Positions 17,358 to 25,123 of a DNA stretch of 64,000 nt are shown here, piece by piece. The notes below the pieces were generated by a model. It was given only the letters and a program-made list of their open reading frames with translations. It did not search any database and was not told where the DNA came from. The stretch comes from an uncultured Dysosmobacter sp. (GTDB lineage Bacteria; Bacillota; Clostridia; Oscillospirales; Oscillospiraceae): NCBI GenBank assembly GCA_934563745.1, contig CAKTHE010000001.1, positions 1 to 64,000 of the forward strand, read 5' to 3'. Numbering within the stretch: the first letter of the stretch is position 1; each line of letters begins with the position of its first letter. Both the position numbers and the translations under genes were made by a program.

Positions 17358-18899
17358 TTACACCAATTTCCCGTCTTCCTGATCCAAGGAATAATTGTGG
17401 TCCTGGCGGAACGAGCGGGTGTCCAGCCGGTTGGCAGCTGCGGCCCGGGCGGCCGCGGTGTAAAGACCGTGCTCCTTGTCATCCACCAGCTCCTGATAGC
17501 TGGGGTCCATGGCCTGGAATTTGGCGTTGCGGGGCAGGGGAACGTTCTGCTCCACCAGAATATCCTGCACCTTGCGGATGTTGACGGTGTGCGTGGTGGT
17601 TCCGTCTGCCACGGCCACGGCAGCGGCTACGCCGGCGGCCTGCCCGGTGCCTACGCACTGGGGAATGAGGTTCAGCCAATCGATGGCAACATCATCTGTG
17701 GAGAGGTGACGGCCCGGAGCCAGCAGCCCCTCAACCTTCTGCGGAAGGATCGCCCGATAGGGGATCTCCACAGGGCCGCAGTCGTTGATCTGGCAGATAG
17801 TGGAGTGCCAGGCGATGACGTCATCGTGCTGCTTGGCAAAGGCGAAATCATTGGCCGTCATCTGGTATTCGCCGATCAGGCGGCGGCTGCACCGGCAGCC
17901 GAGCTGAGGCGCGATGTCATAAAGGTATGCATTTTTGAAGGCAGAGGGCACGCATTCTTTCATGTAGGCGATGACCTCATGGATGGAAAGCCGCGTGGAG
18001 ATTTCGGTAGCGGTCTGGTCCTTGATAACGGTGCAGTCCTTGTTGGAATGCCAGTTGTCCATCCAGCATACGCCATCCCGGCTGGAGCGGAAGGGAACCA
18101 GGCGGTATCCGGCCGTTTTGGAAAGACCTGCGGCAAAGGCGGCTGCCTCCGTGGGATGGGCGTGCTGCCATTCCTGATAGAGATTCCAGTCGATGCCGCC
18201 GACGCGGTACACCAGTGCGGTGGTGGAGGAGCGGCAGGTGCCATCTGCCAGCGAGGCGTACGGCGCGCCGGACTTGCTGTAAAGATCGCCGTCGCCGGTG
18301 GCGTCGATGACCACCTTGGCCAGGATAGCCTTGCGGCCCTCCTTGCTTTCAAAGATGACTCCCTTGACGGTCCCGTTTTCGACGATGGGCTTGGAGACCC
18401 AGCTGTGATAGCAGATCTGAATGGCGTCCCGCTCTTCGCAGAGCATCTGGTCCATGGCGATCTTCAGCTCGTTGGGCTCATAGTGCACGGCCCGGACCAG
18501 GCATTTGCTTTTGGCACCCTCATAGTCGCTGCGGCTGGTGCAGTCCAGAAACGAACTCCAGTAGTACAGCTTGGCGGGGTCGGAAGAACCGATCTCCTGC
18601 AGAGAAGGGCCGGCTACGGCGCCGGGAATGTGAGCCAGGCGGGTAAACCATTCTTCCTGAATGCCGCGGACAAAGGGCTTGTCGTACCAGCTCAGATTGG
18701 GGACCATGATCACATAGCCGCCGGTGGCGTCACCGCCCATATAGCCGTAGCGCTCCATAAGAATGATGTTTTTGGCGCCGGCCCGGGCGGCGGCCAGGGC
18801 CGCGGCGTGGCCGGCGGAGCCGCCGCCTACCACCAGAATGTCACATTGGGCATAGACCGGAATGCTGGCGGCCGGTTCCTGATAAAACGTTGCAGACAT
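17358..18899 (-). CDS. FAD-dependent oxidoreductase (FAD_oxidored family)
   Basis: 513 residues with an amino-terminal dinucleotide fold CDILVVGGGSAGHAAALAA (about 20-38), the second-strand acidic residue in IILMERYGYMGGDATGG, and later VVIDATGDGDLYSKSGAP. These match the PF12831-type FAD oxidoreductases, of which few have known substrates. There is no signal peptide or heme motif, so it is cytoplasmic and unlike the secreted flavin reductases of gut bacteria. It lies 40 bases after an SLC13-like transporter gene and opposite a LysR regulator, so it probably acts on the compound that the transporter brings in. Confidence 0.85.
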   Translation of the reverse strand: MSATFYQEPAASIPVYAQCDILVVGGGSAGHAAALAAARAGAKNIILMERYGYMGGDATGGYVIMVPNLSWYDKPFVRGIQEEWFTRLAHIPGAVAGPSLQEIGSSDPAKLYYWSSFLDCTSRSDYEGAKSKCLVRAVHYEPNELKIAMDQMLCEERDAIQICYHSWVSKPIVENGTVKGVIFESKEGRKAILAKVVIDATGDGDLYSKSGAPYASLADGTCRSSTTALVYRVGGIDWNLYQEWQHAHPTEAAAFAAGLSKTAGYRLVPFRSSRDGVCWMDNWHSNKDCTVIKDQTATEISTRLSIHEVIAYMKECVPSAFKNAYLYDIAPQLGCRCSRRLIGEYQMTANDFAFAKQHDDVIAWHSTICQINDCGPVEIPYRAILPQKVEGLLAPGRHLSTDDVAIDWLNLIPQCVGTGQAAGVAAAVAVADGTTTHTVNIRKVQDILVEQNVPLPRNAKFQAMDPSYQELVDDKEHGLYTAAARAAAANRLDTRSFRQDHNYSLDQEDGKLV

Positions 18900-18939
18900 A
18901 ATATGCGTTCCTTTCGTAAGAGAGATGGGCCGCCGTCGG

Positions 18940-20385
18940 TCAGAAGGGCAGCAGCATGGCAGCCAGGGGATACACCACCGCCAGGCACAGGACGATGGAG
19001 ATAGGAATCATAATGGCACCGTACTTCATGGCGTGGGTGCGGTTGGCACCGCTGCCCAGCACAATGGCACTGGCGGCAGAGGCCGCGGGGGTCATGATGC
19101 CGATGTTGGCTGCAATTGCCACGACGATGCCCAGCGCGGCAACGCTGACCATGGGAGAAAGGCTCATGGCAATGGGAACCGACAGAGAGAAGGCGATGTT
19201 GGCAATGGCGTTGCAGGACATGAAGTTCGTGGCAATGGCACAGAAGGCGGCAATCACCAGAACCAGCGGGACCCAGGAGGTCATGGTGGAGGTCATGGGG
19301 CTGAGGACATTGGCGAACCAGACCGGAATACCAGTGTTTTCGGCGGTCAGGCAGGGTGCCATCACGAACATACCGAACACCAGAAGGGCTGCGCCCCAGG
19401 GAATTTCATTGATGCATTTGCTGAAGTCCAGCAGCCGCTCCCCGTTTTCGTCCTTGACAACGTACATCAGGGCGATGCCGGCCACGGCAGGACCGTTGAT
19501 GGTCAGGCCGGAGATAAACGCGGCAGCGTTGGGGAAGACTTTCCCGCATACATCCGGGAAGAGGATCGCCGCCACGATCAGGCAGAAGATCAGGACCGAG
19601 CGGCGCTCGCCCTTGCTCATCTTGGTGCTGAACCGGGAAGCGCGGGCCGCCGGATCGTAGTTTGTGAACTTGCTCACGTCGGGGCGGACGATAAAGCGGA
19701 ATACCAGGAAGCTGAGCACGCCCAGCAGAATGGTGCTGGGAATGCCGACCTTCATGTAGTCCAGCATGGAGATGGTCTGCCCGGCGGCGGATTCCAGCAG
19801 GCCCATAACGATGATGGAGACGGTATGTGCGATGGGTGTGGCGGCATAGCCCCACATGCTGAACCAGATAATGCCCAGATACAGGCAGGAGGCGAATTTG
19901 GAGTCATCCTCATAGCCCAGCTCCCGGCAGAGCTCCTTAGCGACGGGAACGGCGATCAGGCAGCAGGCGGCCACATCCATAAAGCAGCCAACCAGATAGA
20001 TGGCGGCAAAATAGAAGGCGAAAAACAGCCAGGGCCGTCCCTTCAGGACTTTCCGGGTGATGAACCAGTTGATCAGACGGGCGATCACGCCGGTTTTGCT
20101 CAGGGGGATGGTCACCGCGCTCATCACGATGATCAGCAATACAGGAACGGCTCCGGTGGTCAGCATTTTGGCAAAGGGCATCACACCGGCCACCGCGAAC
20201 AGCAGAACGGCAAAAATGCTGGTCCAGTCTGTGGCGACAAAGGTCCAGAGGTACACGGTGGCTACAGCGGCACCGATGGCCCGCACGCCGATGTCCGTCA
20301 GCCCGTTTGTGGCAGGAATCAGGAGGCTGATCAGAATATCAAGCAGGATCGCGATAAAAAAATGCATGGTTTTTTTATCTTTCAT
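18940..20385 (-). CDS. SLC13/DASS-type anion permease
   Basis: 481-residue membrane protein with about twelve hydrophobic segments. Two SLC13-like signature regions are visible: VGCFMDVAACCLIAVPVAKEL, and in the second half FMSCNAIANIAFSLSVP followed by IGIMTPAASAASAIVLGSG. Family members carry di- or tricarboxylates or similar anions with sodium; the substrate is not readable. The start MKDKKTMHFF at 20385 has GAGGAAG upstream; the longer frame reaches into the regulatory region. It is the first gene of a two-gene unit with the FAD oxidoreductase. Confidence 0.85.
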   Translation of the reverse strand: MKDKKTMHFFIAILLDILISLLIPATNGLTDIGVRAIGAAVATVYLWTFVATDWTSIFAVLLFAVAGVMPFAKMLTTGAVPVLLIIVMSAVTIPLSKTGVIARLINWFITRKVLKGRPWLFFAFYFAAIYLVGCFMDVAACCLIAVPVAKELCRELGYEDDSKFASCLYLGIIWFSMWGYAATPIAHTVSIIVMGLLESAAGQTISMLDYMKVGIPSTILLGVLSFLVFRFIVRPDVSKFTNYDPAARASRFSTKMSKGERRSVLIFCLIVAAILFPDVCGKVFPNAAAFISGLTINGPAVAGIALMYVVKDENGERLLDFSKCINEIPWGAALLVFGMFVMAPCLTAENTGIPVWFANVLSPMTSTMTSWVPLVLVIAAFCAIATNFMSCNAIANIAFSLSVPIAMSLSPMVSVAALGIVVAIAANIGIMTPAASAASAIVLGSGANRTHAMKYGAIMIPISIVLCLAVVYPLAAMLLPF

Positions 20386-20530
20386 GCTTCTAACTTCCTC
20401 TCTTATAGTTTCTCTTTGTGACAGGGAACAGGAGCGGCTGCCCGGGTGCAAACAGCCGGACAGCTCTTTTGCCGGCAAGATGATCTTAACAGAAGCGCCG
20501 CCGTTTGGGAAATGCCAAGTCGCTTATAAG

Positions 20531-20578
20531 AAGATGCACAAACGGGCATCTGAAAAAAATCCTTGCACTGTGCATCTT
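20531..20578. promoter_or_regulatory. Candidate LysR operator: long inverted repeat in divergent region
   Basis: AAGATGCACA (20531-20540) recurs exactly inverted as TGTGCATCTT (20569-20578). A second repeat GATGC/GCATC (20533-20537, 20546-20550) shares the left arm. The right arm overlaps the -35 of the regulator promoter. This layout fits a LysR recall site plus activation site controlling both directions. Confidence 0.6.
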
Positions 20579-20605
20579 GTAAGAAATAAGAATCGGCAGT
20601 ATACT
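20577..20605 (+). promoter_or_regulatory. Promoter of the LysR regulator gene
   Basis: TTGTAA, 17 bases, TATACT. The -35 is covered by the right arm of the inverted repeat, which would give autorepression. Confidence 0.65.
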
Positions 20606-20642
20606 AAATTTTATCAAAGCATGATTGGGAAGGGGACGGGCT

Positions 20643-21551
20643 ATGAACGATCTGGAATATCGCTACTTTTATGAGGTGGCCCGTACGCTGAACTTCAGCC
20701 AGGCTGCGGAGCATCTGTATATTACGCAGCCGGCTCTGAGCCGCTGCATTTCCAAGCTGGAGCAGGAGTTTCAGACGCCCCTTTTTGTGCGGGATAAGCG
20801 AGACGTTTATCTGACCAATGCCGGTGCAGCGCTGCTGCAGAACTATCCGCTGGTACAAAAGGCGAACCTGTCGCTGCACGATGCGGTGCAGGAGGCGGCC
20901 ATGGGATTGGATTCCCGCCTGACCATCGGTATTCAGGAGGGGCATCTGATCACACCGGATATGAAGCGTCTGATTCAAAGCTACGGCCGGCAGAACCCAA
21001 ACGTAAAGATTCAGATTGTCAGCCTGCTTTATAACAGCCTTTTTGATCAGCTCAATTCCCATGAGATCGACTTTGCGCTGGCACTGGATTTTCCAAACAA
21101 TATCAGCGCGGATATTGAACGGCGGGTCCTCAGCGAAAGTCAAAGCTACGTGCTGATCAGCCGGGACCATCCGGCCGCCCGGTGCGGGGACCGGACTCAG
21201 GCGTTCCGGCTGCTGGATGGATTGGATTTGATGCTGGTGGAGTGGACCATCGTGCCGAATGTGACCAGCTTTATTGTGCAGCAGTGTACGGCCAACGGAT
21301 TTCACCCGGCCAATATTCACTACGCGCCCGGATATTTCACACTGAATAATTGGCTTATTATGGAAAAGGGCTTTGTGATCATGAACCGGAATGCACTGTT
21401 TTCGGAATCGGATCTTTGCTATATTCCCCTGGAGAAGGAGAGCCGTATCAACTTCTGCGCCTATTGGCACAAAAATGCGACCAACCCGGCAGCCCTGAAA
21501 TTTGCGGAGTATTTGGAGGGTGCGTTGCCGGAAGCGGATGCAGCTGAATGA
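20643..21551 (+). CDS. LysR-family transcriptional regulator
   Basis: 302 residues. Winged HTH at 1-60 (EVARTLNFSQAAEHLYITQPALSRCISKLE), linker helix, then the type 2 periplasmic-like effector domain from about residue 95 (LTIGIQEGHLITPDMKR). It is divergent from the SLC13 transporter/FAD oxidoreductase pair, the classical layout for a regulator of the adjacent operon. GAAGGGGACGGG lies before ATG 20643. The effector is probably the transported compound or its product. Confidence 0.92.
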   Translation: MNDLEYRYFYEVARTLNFSQAAEHLYITQPALSRCISKLEQEFQTPLFVRDKRDVYLTNAGAALLQNYPLVQKANLSLHDAVQEAAMGLDSRLTIGIQEGHLITPDMKRLIQSYGRQNPNVKIQIVSLLYNSLFDQLNSHEIDFALALDFPNNISADIERRVLSESQSYVLISRDHPAARCGDRTQAFRLLDGLDLMLVEWTIVPNVTSFIVQQCTANGFHPANIHYAPGYFTLNNWLIMEKGFVIMNRNALFSESDLCYIPLEKESRINFCAYWHKNATNPAALKFAEYLEGALPEADAAE

Positions 21552-21590
21552 AAAAGGCTGGAGTCTAAAAAGACTCCGGCCTTTGCTTTA
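21551..21590 (+). terminator. Intrinsic terminator after the LysR gene
   Basis: AAAGGCTGGAGTC and GACTCCGGCCTTT form a stem with a TAAAAA loop, ending in CTTTGCTTTA just after the stop. Confidence 0.75.
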
Positions 21591-21868
21591 TGCGTGCTGC
21601 GGCGGATGGCTGCCGGGGAAGAGTGCTCTGAAGGTCCATAGAATTAAATGGGAAATAAAGCAAGTTTTACTGTGTTCACAACTGTGTTCATGCAACCGGT
21701 TATAACGGGTTTTAACGGCCTCTAACAGGCAGTCCCAAAACGCAAGGAACCGTTGATATTGCTAGCTTTTCCAGCAATATCAACGGTTTCCGGTTTGGCA
21801 GGTGGCTTCAATTCAGACATTTTCGTTTTCTATTCCCTGGTTTCTCAAACCGCAAACCAGTGCAGTGT
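21588..21868. other. Non-coding stretch with two perfect hairpins
   Basis: No gene is seen. It holds a perfect 16-pair inverted repeat, AACCGTTGATATTGCT (21748-21763) with its complement at 21773-21788 around a nine-base loop, and a 12-pair repeat CAAACCGCAAAC (21846-21857) with GTTTGCGGTTTG (21867-21878). The region around 21660-21730 contains near-repeated short words (TGTGTTCA twice, AACGG-type words), which is reminiscent of the edge of an integrated element but is not proof of one. Confidence 0.5.
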
Positions 21869-21960
21869 TTGCGGTTTGAAAAGAAGGAGCAGCGGCGTGA
21901 GTGCGCTCCGACTTATAAAATAAATCGGAGCAAGCGATATAAAGCTTGCTCCGACTTGGC
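21869..21960 (-). repeat. tRNA-linked repeat, copy A (includes terminator)
   Basis: About 90 bases nearly identical to 32414-32502, each placed directly after the 3' end of a reverse-strand tRNA gene. Inside it, read on the reverse strand, CGGAGCAAGC and GCTTGCTCCG pair around TTTATATC, followed by ATTTATTTTAT, an intrinsic terminator at 21917-21955. Copy A has three extra bases (GAG) in the middle. Confidence 0.8.
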
Positions 21961-22049
21961 GCGGAAGGAGGGATTTGAACCCTCGCACCGGTTTTATCCA
22001 GTCTACTCCCTTAGCAGGGGAGCCCCTTCGGCCTCTTGGGTACTTCCGC
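21957..22049 (-). tRNA. tRNA-Ser(GCU)
   Basis: Full serine-type cloverleaf with long variable arm. Acceptor GCGGAAG pairs with CTTCCGC, the anticodon loop is CTGCTAA (anticodon GCT), the T-loop is GGTTCAAATCC, and CCA is encoded. Transcribed together with the next tRNA gene upstream. Confidence 0.96.
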
Positions 22050-22065
22050 ATCTGTCAAGTTGAAA

Positions 22066-22153
22066 TGGCGGAGAGAGTGGGATTCGAACCCACGGATGCT
22101 TTCACATCGCCGGTTTTCAAGACCGGTTCCTTCAACCACTCGGACATCTCTCC
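22066..22153 (-). tRNA. tRNA-Ser(UGA)
   Basis: Acceptor GGAGAGA pairs with TCTCTCC, the anticodon loop is CTTGAAA (anticodon TGA), long variable arm, T-loop GGTTCGAATCC and encoded CCA. It lies 16 bases before tRNA-Ser(GCU) in the same transcript. Confidence 0.96.
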
Positions 22154-22191
22154 TTGTGTAAAAGCATGTTCCGCACTTTGGACGCTCGTAT

Positions 22192-22221
22192 ACTATACCA
22201 TATGAGATCCCATCTTGTCAA
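22192..22221 (-). promoter_or_regulatory. Promoter of the two tRNA-Ser genes
   Basis: Reverse strand TTGACA, 18 bases, TATAGT, about 40 bases before the mature tRNA-Ser(UGA). Confidence 0.75.
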
Positions 22222-22267
22222 CTGGCTGTCCGGAAAAGAAAAAGTTTTATTTTTTTAAAATTAGGGC

Positions 22268-22296
22268 TTGTCAAATTATGAAAACTATGCTATTCT
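22268..22296 (+). promoter_or_regulatory. Promoter of tRNA-Pro
   Basis: TTGTCA, 17 bases, TATTCT, ending 14 bases before the mature tRNA. Confidence 0.7.
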
Positions 22297-22310
22297 AAAT
22301 AAGCTGATTT

Positions 22311-22387
22311 CCGGGTGTGGCGAAGCTTGGTATCGCGCTTGACTGGGGGTCAAGAGGCCGCTGGTTCAAATCCAGTCACTCGGACCA
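22311..22387 (+). tRNA. tRNA-Pro(GGG)
   Basis: Acceptor CCGGGTG pairs with CACTCGG (one wobble). The anticodon stem-loop is CTTGA-CTGGGGG-TCAAG with anticodon GGG, the T-arm is CTGGTTCAAATCCAG, and CCA is encoded. A remnant of a phage gene lies just downstream. Confidence 0.95.
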
Positions 22388-22423
22388 ATCGGAGTATCCT
22401 TTGGGATACTCCGATTTTTTTAT
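22387..22423 (+). terminator. Intrinsic terminator after tRNA-Pro
   Basis: AATCGGAGTATCC and GGGATACTCCGATT pair around TTT and are followed by TTTTTTATT. Confidence 0.9.
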
Positions 22424-22448
22424 TGCGCCTTTATAGACTTTTTGCTTC

Positions 22449-22521
22449 TGCTGCACAGAAACGTGCAGCAGTTATCCTTTATTTGGAAGTTTGGCGATTT
22501 TGGTTGTATGGAAGCATACAA
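22449..22521. repeat. Two short inverted repeats before the phage remnant
   Basis: CTGCTGCAC/GTGCAGCAG (nine pairs, about 22449-22472) and GTTGTATG/CATACAAC (eight pairs, about 22502-22521). Their role is not known. They lie between the tRNA-Pro terminator and the degraded gene. Confidence 0.5.
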
Positions 22522-22589
22522 CTCCGGCCGGATTGCTCCTGACATGTAGAAGAACTTTTGTTCTTACTATATGAAAAGGAGAAAAAATC

Positions 22590-23139
22590 GTGTACGATAA
22601 ATGGTGTACAGGAATAACATTTGTACGGAAGACGGGTGATTTTCCGGAGTGGGTCCAGTAGCGGCACCACACGGAGGGCAAAACTCATTGCGAGGAGTGC
22701 CTGATGCTGGACGGCTGCTGGTTTTCCGGTGATATCCACCCGCCATGTCCGCACCATCCGTTTTGCCATTGCACGCTGGAGCCGATTGATTACGCATTTG
22801 TTTTGACGCATGCAGCGGCAAACAGCGATTACAGCAAGTTTGATCCCTATCTGTTCAATACAAACGGGACTTATCCGCACAGCAAAGAGAAACTCTTCCA
22901 AGAATGGGGATATACCGTTGAAGACGCATACTGGCTGCAAGCGGAAATAGAACGGCAGGGGAGAAAAATATATTTCAGGGGAATATACTTTGGGAAAATT
23001 GGATAAACGCGGGCAGCGAATCAATATTAGGGTTACGATTCCCAGAAGAGATAAATTAGGTAGCATATCATTTGTAACAGGCTGGATGATTTTTCCGAGC
23101 AGACAGTGCAGACTCAACACACCCTATGGAGGTAAATAG
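22590..23139 (+). pseudogene. Decayed phage minor-head/DUF6883-like toxin gene
   Basis: Starting at GTG 22590 (AAAAGGAG nine bases before), the frame reads a short amino part, is broken by an in-frame TAG at 22659-22661, and continues with HTEGKTHCEECLMLDGCW and HPPCPHHPFCHCTLEPI. This cysteine/histidine pattern occurs at the ends of phage minor head proteins. After WLQAEIERQG a one-base frameshift near 22957-22967 (run GGGGAGAAAAA) moves the rest into the next frame, which reads EYTLGKLDKRGQRIN and VTGWMIFP and stops at 23137-23139. That tail resembles DUF6883-type toxin or effector domains as I remember them. Two lesions make a functional product unlikely. Confidence 0.7.
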
Positions 23140-23140
23140 T

Positions 23141-23407
23141 ATGAAATGGATGGACTGCGTTGAAGTGACGGCAGAGAAAGAAGAGTACGCAAAAGAAGGG
23201 GTACACAAAGGCATGCAGGGGGTTATCTGGGAGCCTGAGTATAAAAACGAAGCTTGGGTTGTTCTTGTGCCGCAGTGTGGAGATAAATCAGATATCGCGG
23301 ATATCTATATTAAGGAAAAAGATCTCAAGGTGATTCCGGTTATGCATGCCGCTGTGAATGAAGAGATCAAAGCCCGGTTCGATGGGCCGAAAGACGCCGA
23401 CGAATGA
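23141..23407 (+). CDS. Small acidic protein, candidate immunity partner (DUF4926-like)
   Basis: 88 residues, acidic and probably beta-rich, with CVEVTAEKEEYAKEGVHKG and the DIYIKEKDLKVI stretch. GGAGG at 23128-23132, inside the end of the preceding pseudogene, lies eight bases before ATG 23141, so the two genes were translationally linked. The look is that of small DUF4926-type proteins found next to toxin-tipped phage or polymorphic proteins, so an immunity role is inferred from position and style only. The gene is intact although its neighbour is broken. Confidence 0.55.
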   Translation: MKWMDCVEVTAEKEEYAKEGVHKGMQGVIWEPEYKNEAWVVLVPQCGDKSDIADIYIKEKDLKVIPVMHAAVNEEIKARFDGPKDADE

Positions 23408-23468
23408 TTTGTCGGTGGGGCGGCCGGCCTGGCGACATGATTGGATCGAGAAGAACGCTCTGCCAGTG

Positions 23469-23507
23469 AAAAGAGCAGGCATTTCCGAAGGGAATGCCTG
23501 CTCTTTT
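23469..23507. terminator. Bidirectional terminator between the small gene and the NSS transporter
   Basis: AAGAGCAGGCATTTCC and GGAATGCCTGCTCTT pair around a GAAG-type loop with AAAA on the left and TTTTT on the right, so it serves both converging genes. Confidence 0.85.
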
Positions 23508-23526
23508 TCATCAGGGACTGCGTGGC

Positions 23527-24903
23527 TTACATCGAAATCAGGCCCAGTGCATTGGCAACGGAGCTGATCAGAATAATGGCTGCGAAGATGGGGCACAGCC
23601 AACGGATCATAAAATTGAACACGCTTTTCCGGCGGAAGGCATGTCCGTTCTGCGTCACCTCTTCTTCGATTTTCTCCGTGCCGATGACCCGCGACACCAG
23701 CAAACAGGTGGTGATGGCCGCAATGGGCATCATGACGGAGTTGGTCAGAAAATCGAACAGGTCCAAAAACTGCATTCCGAATACCGTAACATTGGCCAGG
23801 GGGCCGTAGCCCAGCGCGGAGAGGCTGCCCAGGGCCAGCATAATGACCCCGATGAGCAGGGTGGATCTGCTGCGCTTCCAGCCCAGCTCGTCTTCGAACG
23901 TAGATACGGCGCTCTCAGTCAGGGCGATGGAGCTGGTGACCGCGGCGAAGAGCACCAGCAAAAAGAACAGAATGCCTGCCAGCGTGCCCATCCCCATGCT
24001 GTCAAAGACCTTGGGGATCGTGATGAACATCAGGGCCGGACCGGCCTGCAGTGTCTCCGGATCGCCGCCGGAAAAGGAGAATACCGCCGGAATGATCATC
24101 AGACCGGCCATAATGGCAATGGCCGTGTCAAAGATCTCGACGTTCCGGGTAGAGTCCTCAATGGACACGTCCTTTTTCATGTAAGAACCAAAGGTAACCA
24201 GAATGCCCATGGCAATGGACAGGGAGTAAAACATCTGGCCCATGGCCGTGACCACGGTCATCCAGGAAAAGTGGGACAGATTGGGCACCAGAAAATACTT
24301 GACGCCGGCCAGGGCGCCGGGGCGGGTGACGGAATAGACCGCGATGATGACGGACAGCACCGCCAGCACCGGCATCATAAACTTGGAAACACGCTCGACG
24401 CCGTTGCGGACTCCGGCAAAGATGATGATCAGGGTGAACAGGGCGAACGCGACAAAGCACAGCTCCGCGGAGAATCCGTCGGAGATGAAGGCGGAGAAAT
24501 ATCCGTCTGCCGCCAAATCGCTGCCGTGACCCAGCAGGTATTCCGCAAGATACTTGATGACCCAGCCGCCGATGACCGAGTAGTACGGAACAATCAGAAT
24601 CGGGATGACCGCATTGATCCAGCCGCCGAAGGAGAGCCATTTTTTCCTGCCGAAAGCGCGAAAGGCACCCACGGGGCTTTTATGGGTCATACGGCCCAGG
24701 GCGGTCTCGGCCATGATCATCGTATAGCCAAAGGTGAAGGCAAGGAGGATATAGACCAGAAGAAAGATGCCGCCGCCGTACTTTGCGGCCAGATAGGGGA
24801 AACGCCAGATGTTGCCAAGGCCCACAGAAGCGCCGGCCGCGGCCAGCACAAAGCCGACTTTGCCGGAAAACGCGCTGCGCTTGGAATGATGATGGATATC
24901 CAT
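23527..24903 (-). CDS. Sodium-dependent amino-acid transporter (NSS family)
   Basis: 458 residues, about eleven or twelve membrane helices, as in the LeuT-like bacterial NSS group. The first helix carries the substrate/sodium motif AAAGASVGLGNIWRFPYLAAKYGGG. Typical targets are tryptophan, tyrosine, leucine or alanine; the specificity is not readable. GAGGAG precedes ATG 24903. It is transcribed alone. Confidence 0.95.
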   Translation of the reverse strand: MDIHHHSKRSAFSGKVGFVLAAAGASVGLGNIWRFPYLAAKYGGGIFLLVYILLAFTFGYTMIMAETALGRMTHKSPVGAFRAFGRKKWLSFGGWINAVIPILIVPYYSVIGGWVIKYLAEYLLGHGSDLAADGYFSAFISDGFSAELCFVAFALFTLIIIFAGVRNGVERVSKFMMPVLAVLSVIIAVYSVTRPGALAGVKYFLVPNLSHFSWMTVVTAMGQMFYSLSIAMGILVTFGSYMKKDVSIEDSTRNVEIFDTAIAIMAGLMIIPAVFSFSGGDPETLQAGPALMFITIPKVFDSMGMGTLAGILFFLLVLFAAVTSSIALTESAVSTFEDELGWKRSRSTLLIGVIMLALGSLSALGYGPLANVTVFGMQFLDLFDFLTNSVMMPIAAITTCLLVSRVIGTEKIEEEVTQNGHAFRRKSVFNFMIRWLCPIFAAIILISSVANALGLISM

Positions 24904-25013
24904 AAACCGTGATTCTCCTCATGTAAGTAGTATCCCCGGTGCGTGGGCCTGCCCGCTGCCGAAAGAAGAGGCGCGGGAGGAACCGTGCGGGGGGTGAGAC
25001 ACAGAACTTTTTC

Positions 25014-25042
25014 AGTTTACCATAGCAGGCTTTAAAATGCAA
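25014..25042 (-). promoter_or_regulatory. Promoter of the NSS transporter
   Basis: Reverse strand TTGCAT, 17 bases, TAAACT, about 110 bases before the start codon. Confidence 0.5.
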
Positions 25043-25082
25043 CCAAGGTGCCGGGCGGAGCGTTGCGGGAAGCGGCGGTATC

Positions 25083-25123
25083 AAAAGCCGGGGCAGATGC
25101 AAAAGCATCTGCCCCGGCTTTTT
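25083..25123. terminator. Strong bidirectional hairpin after the deacetylase gene
   Basis: AAAAGCCGGGGCAGATGC and GCATCTGCCCCGGCTTTTT pair around AAAA. On the reverse strand it follows the deacetylase stop directly and ends in TTTT. Confidence 0.85.

Noticed and set aside
17028..19004. Forward open frame of 658 codons across the TPP riboswitch and FAD gene
   Set aside because: Shadow; the reverse strand carries the riboswitch and the Rossmann-type FAD protein.
21650..21735. Possible integrase tail or att site near the tRNA cluster
   Set aside because: Only short near-repeats are seen; no integrase frame and no duplicate of a tRNA 3' end were found.
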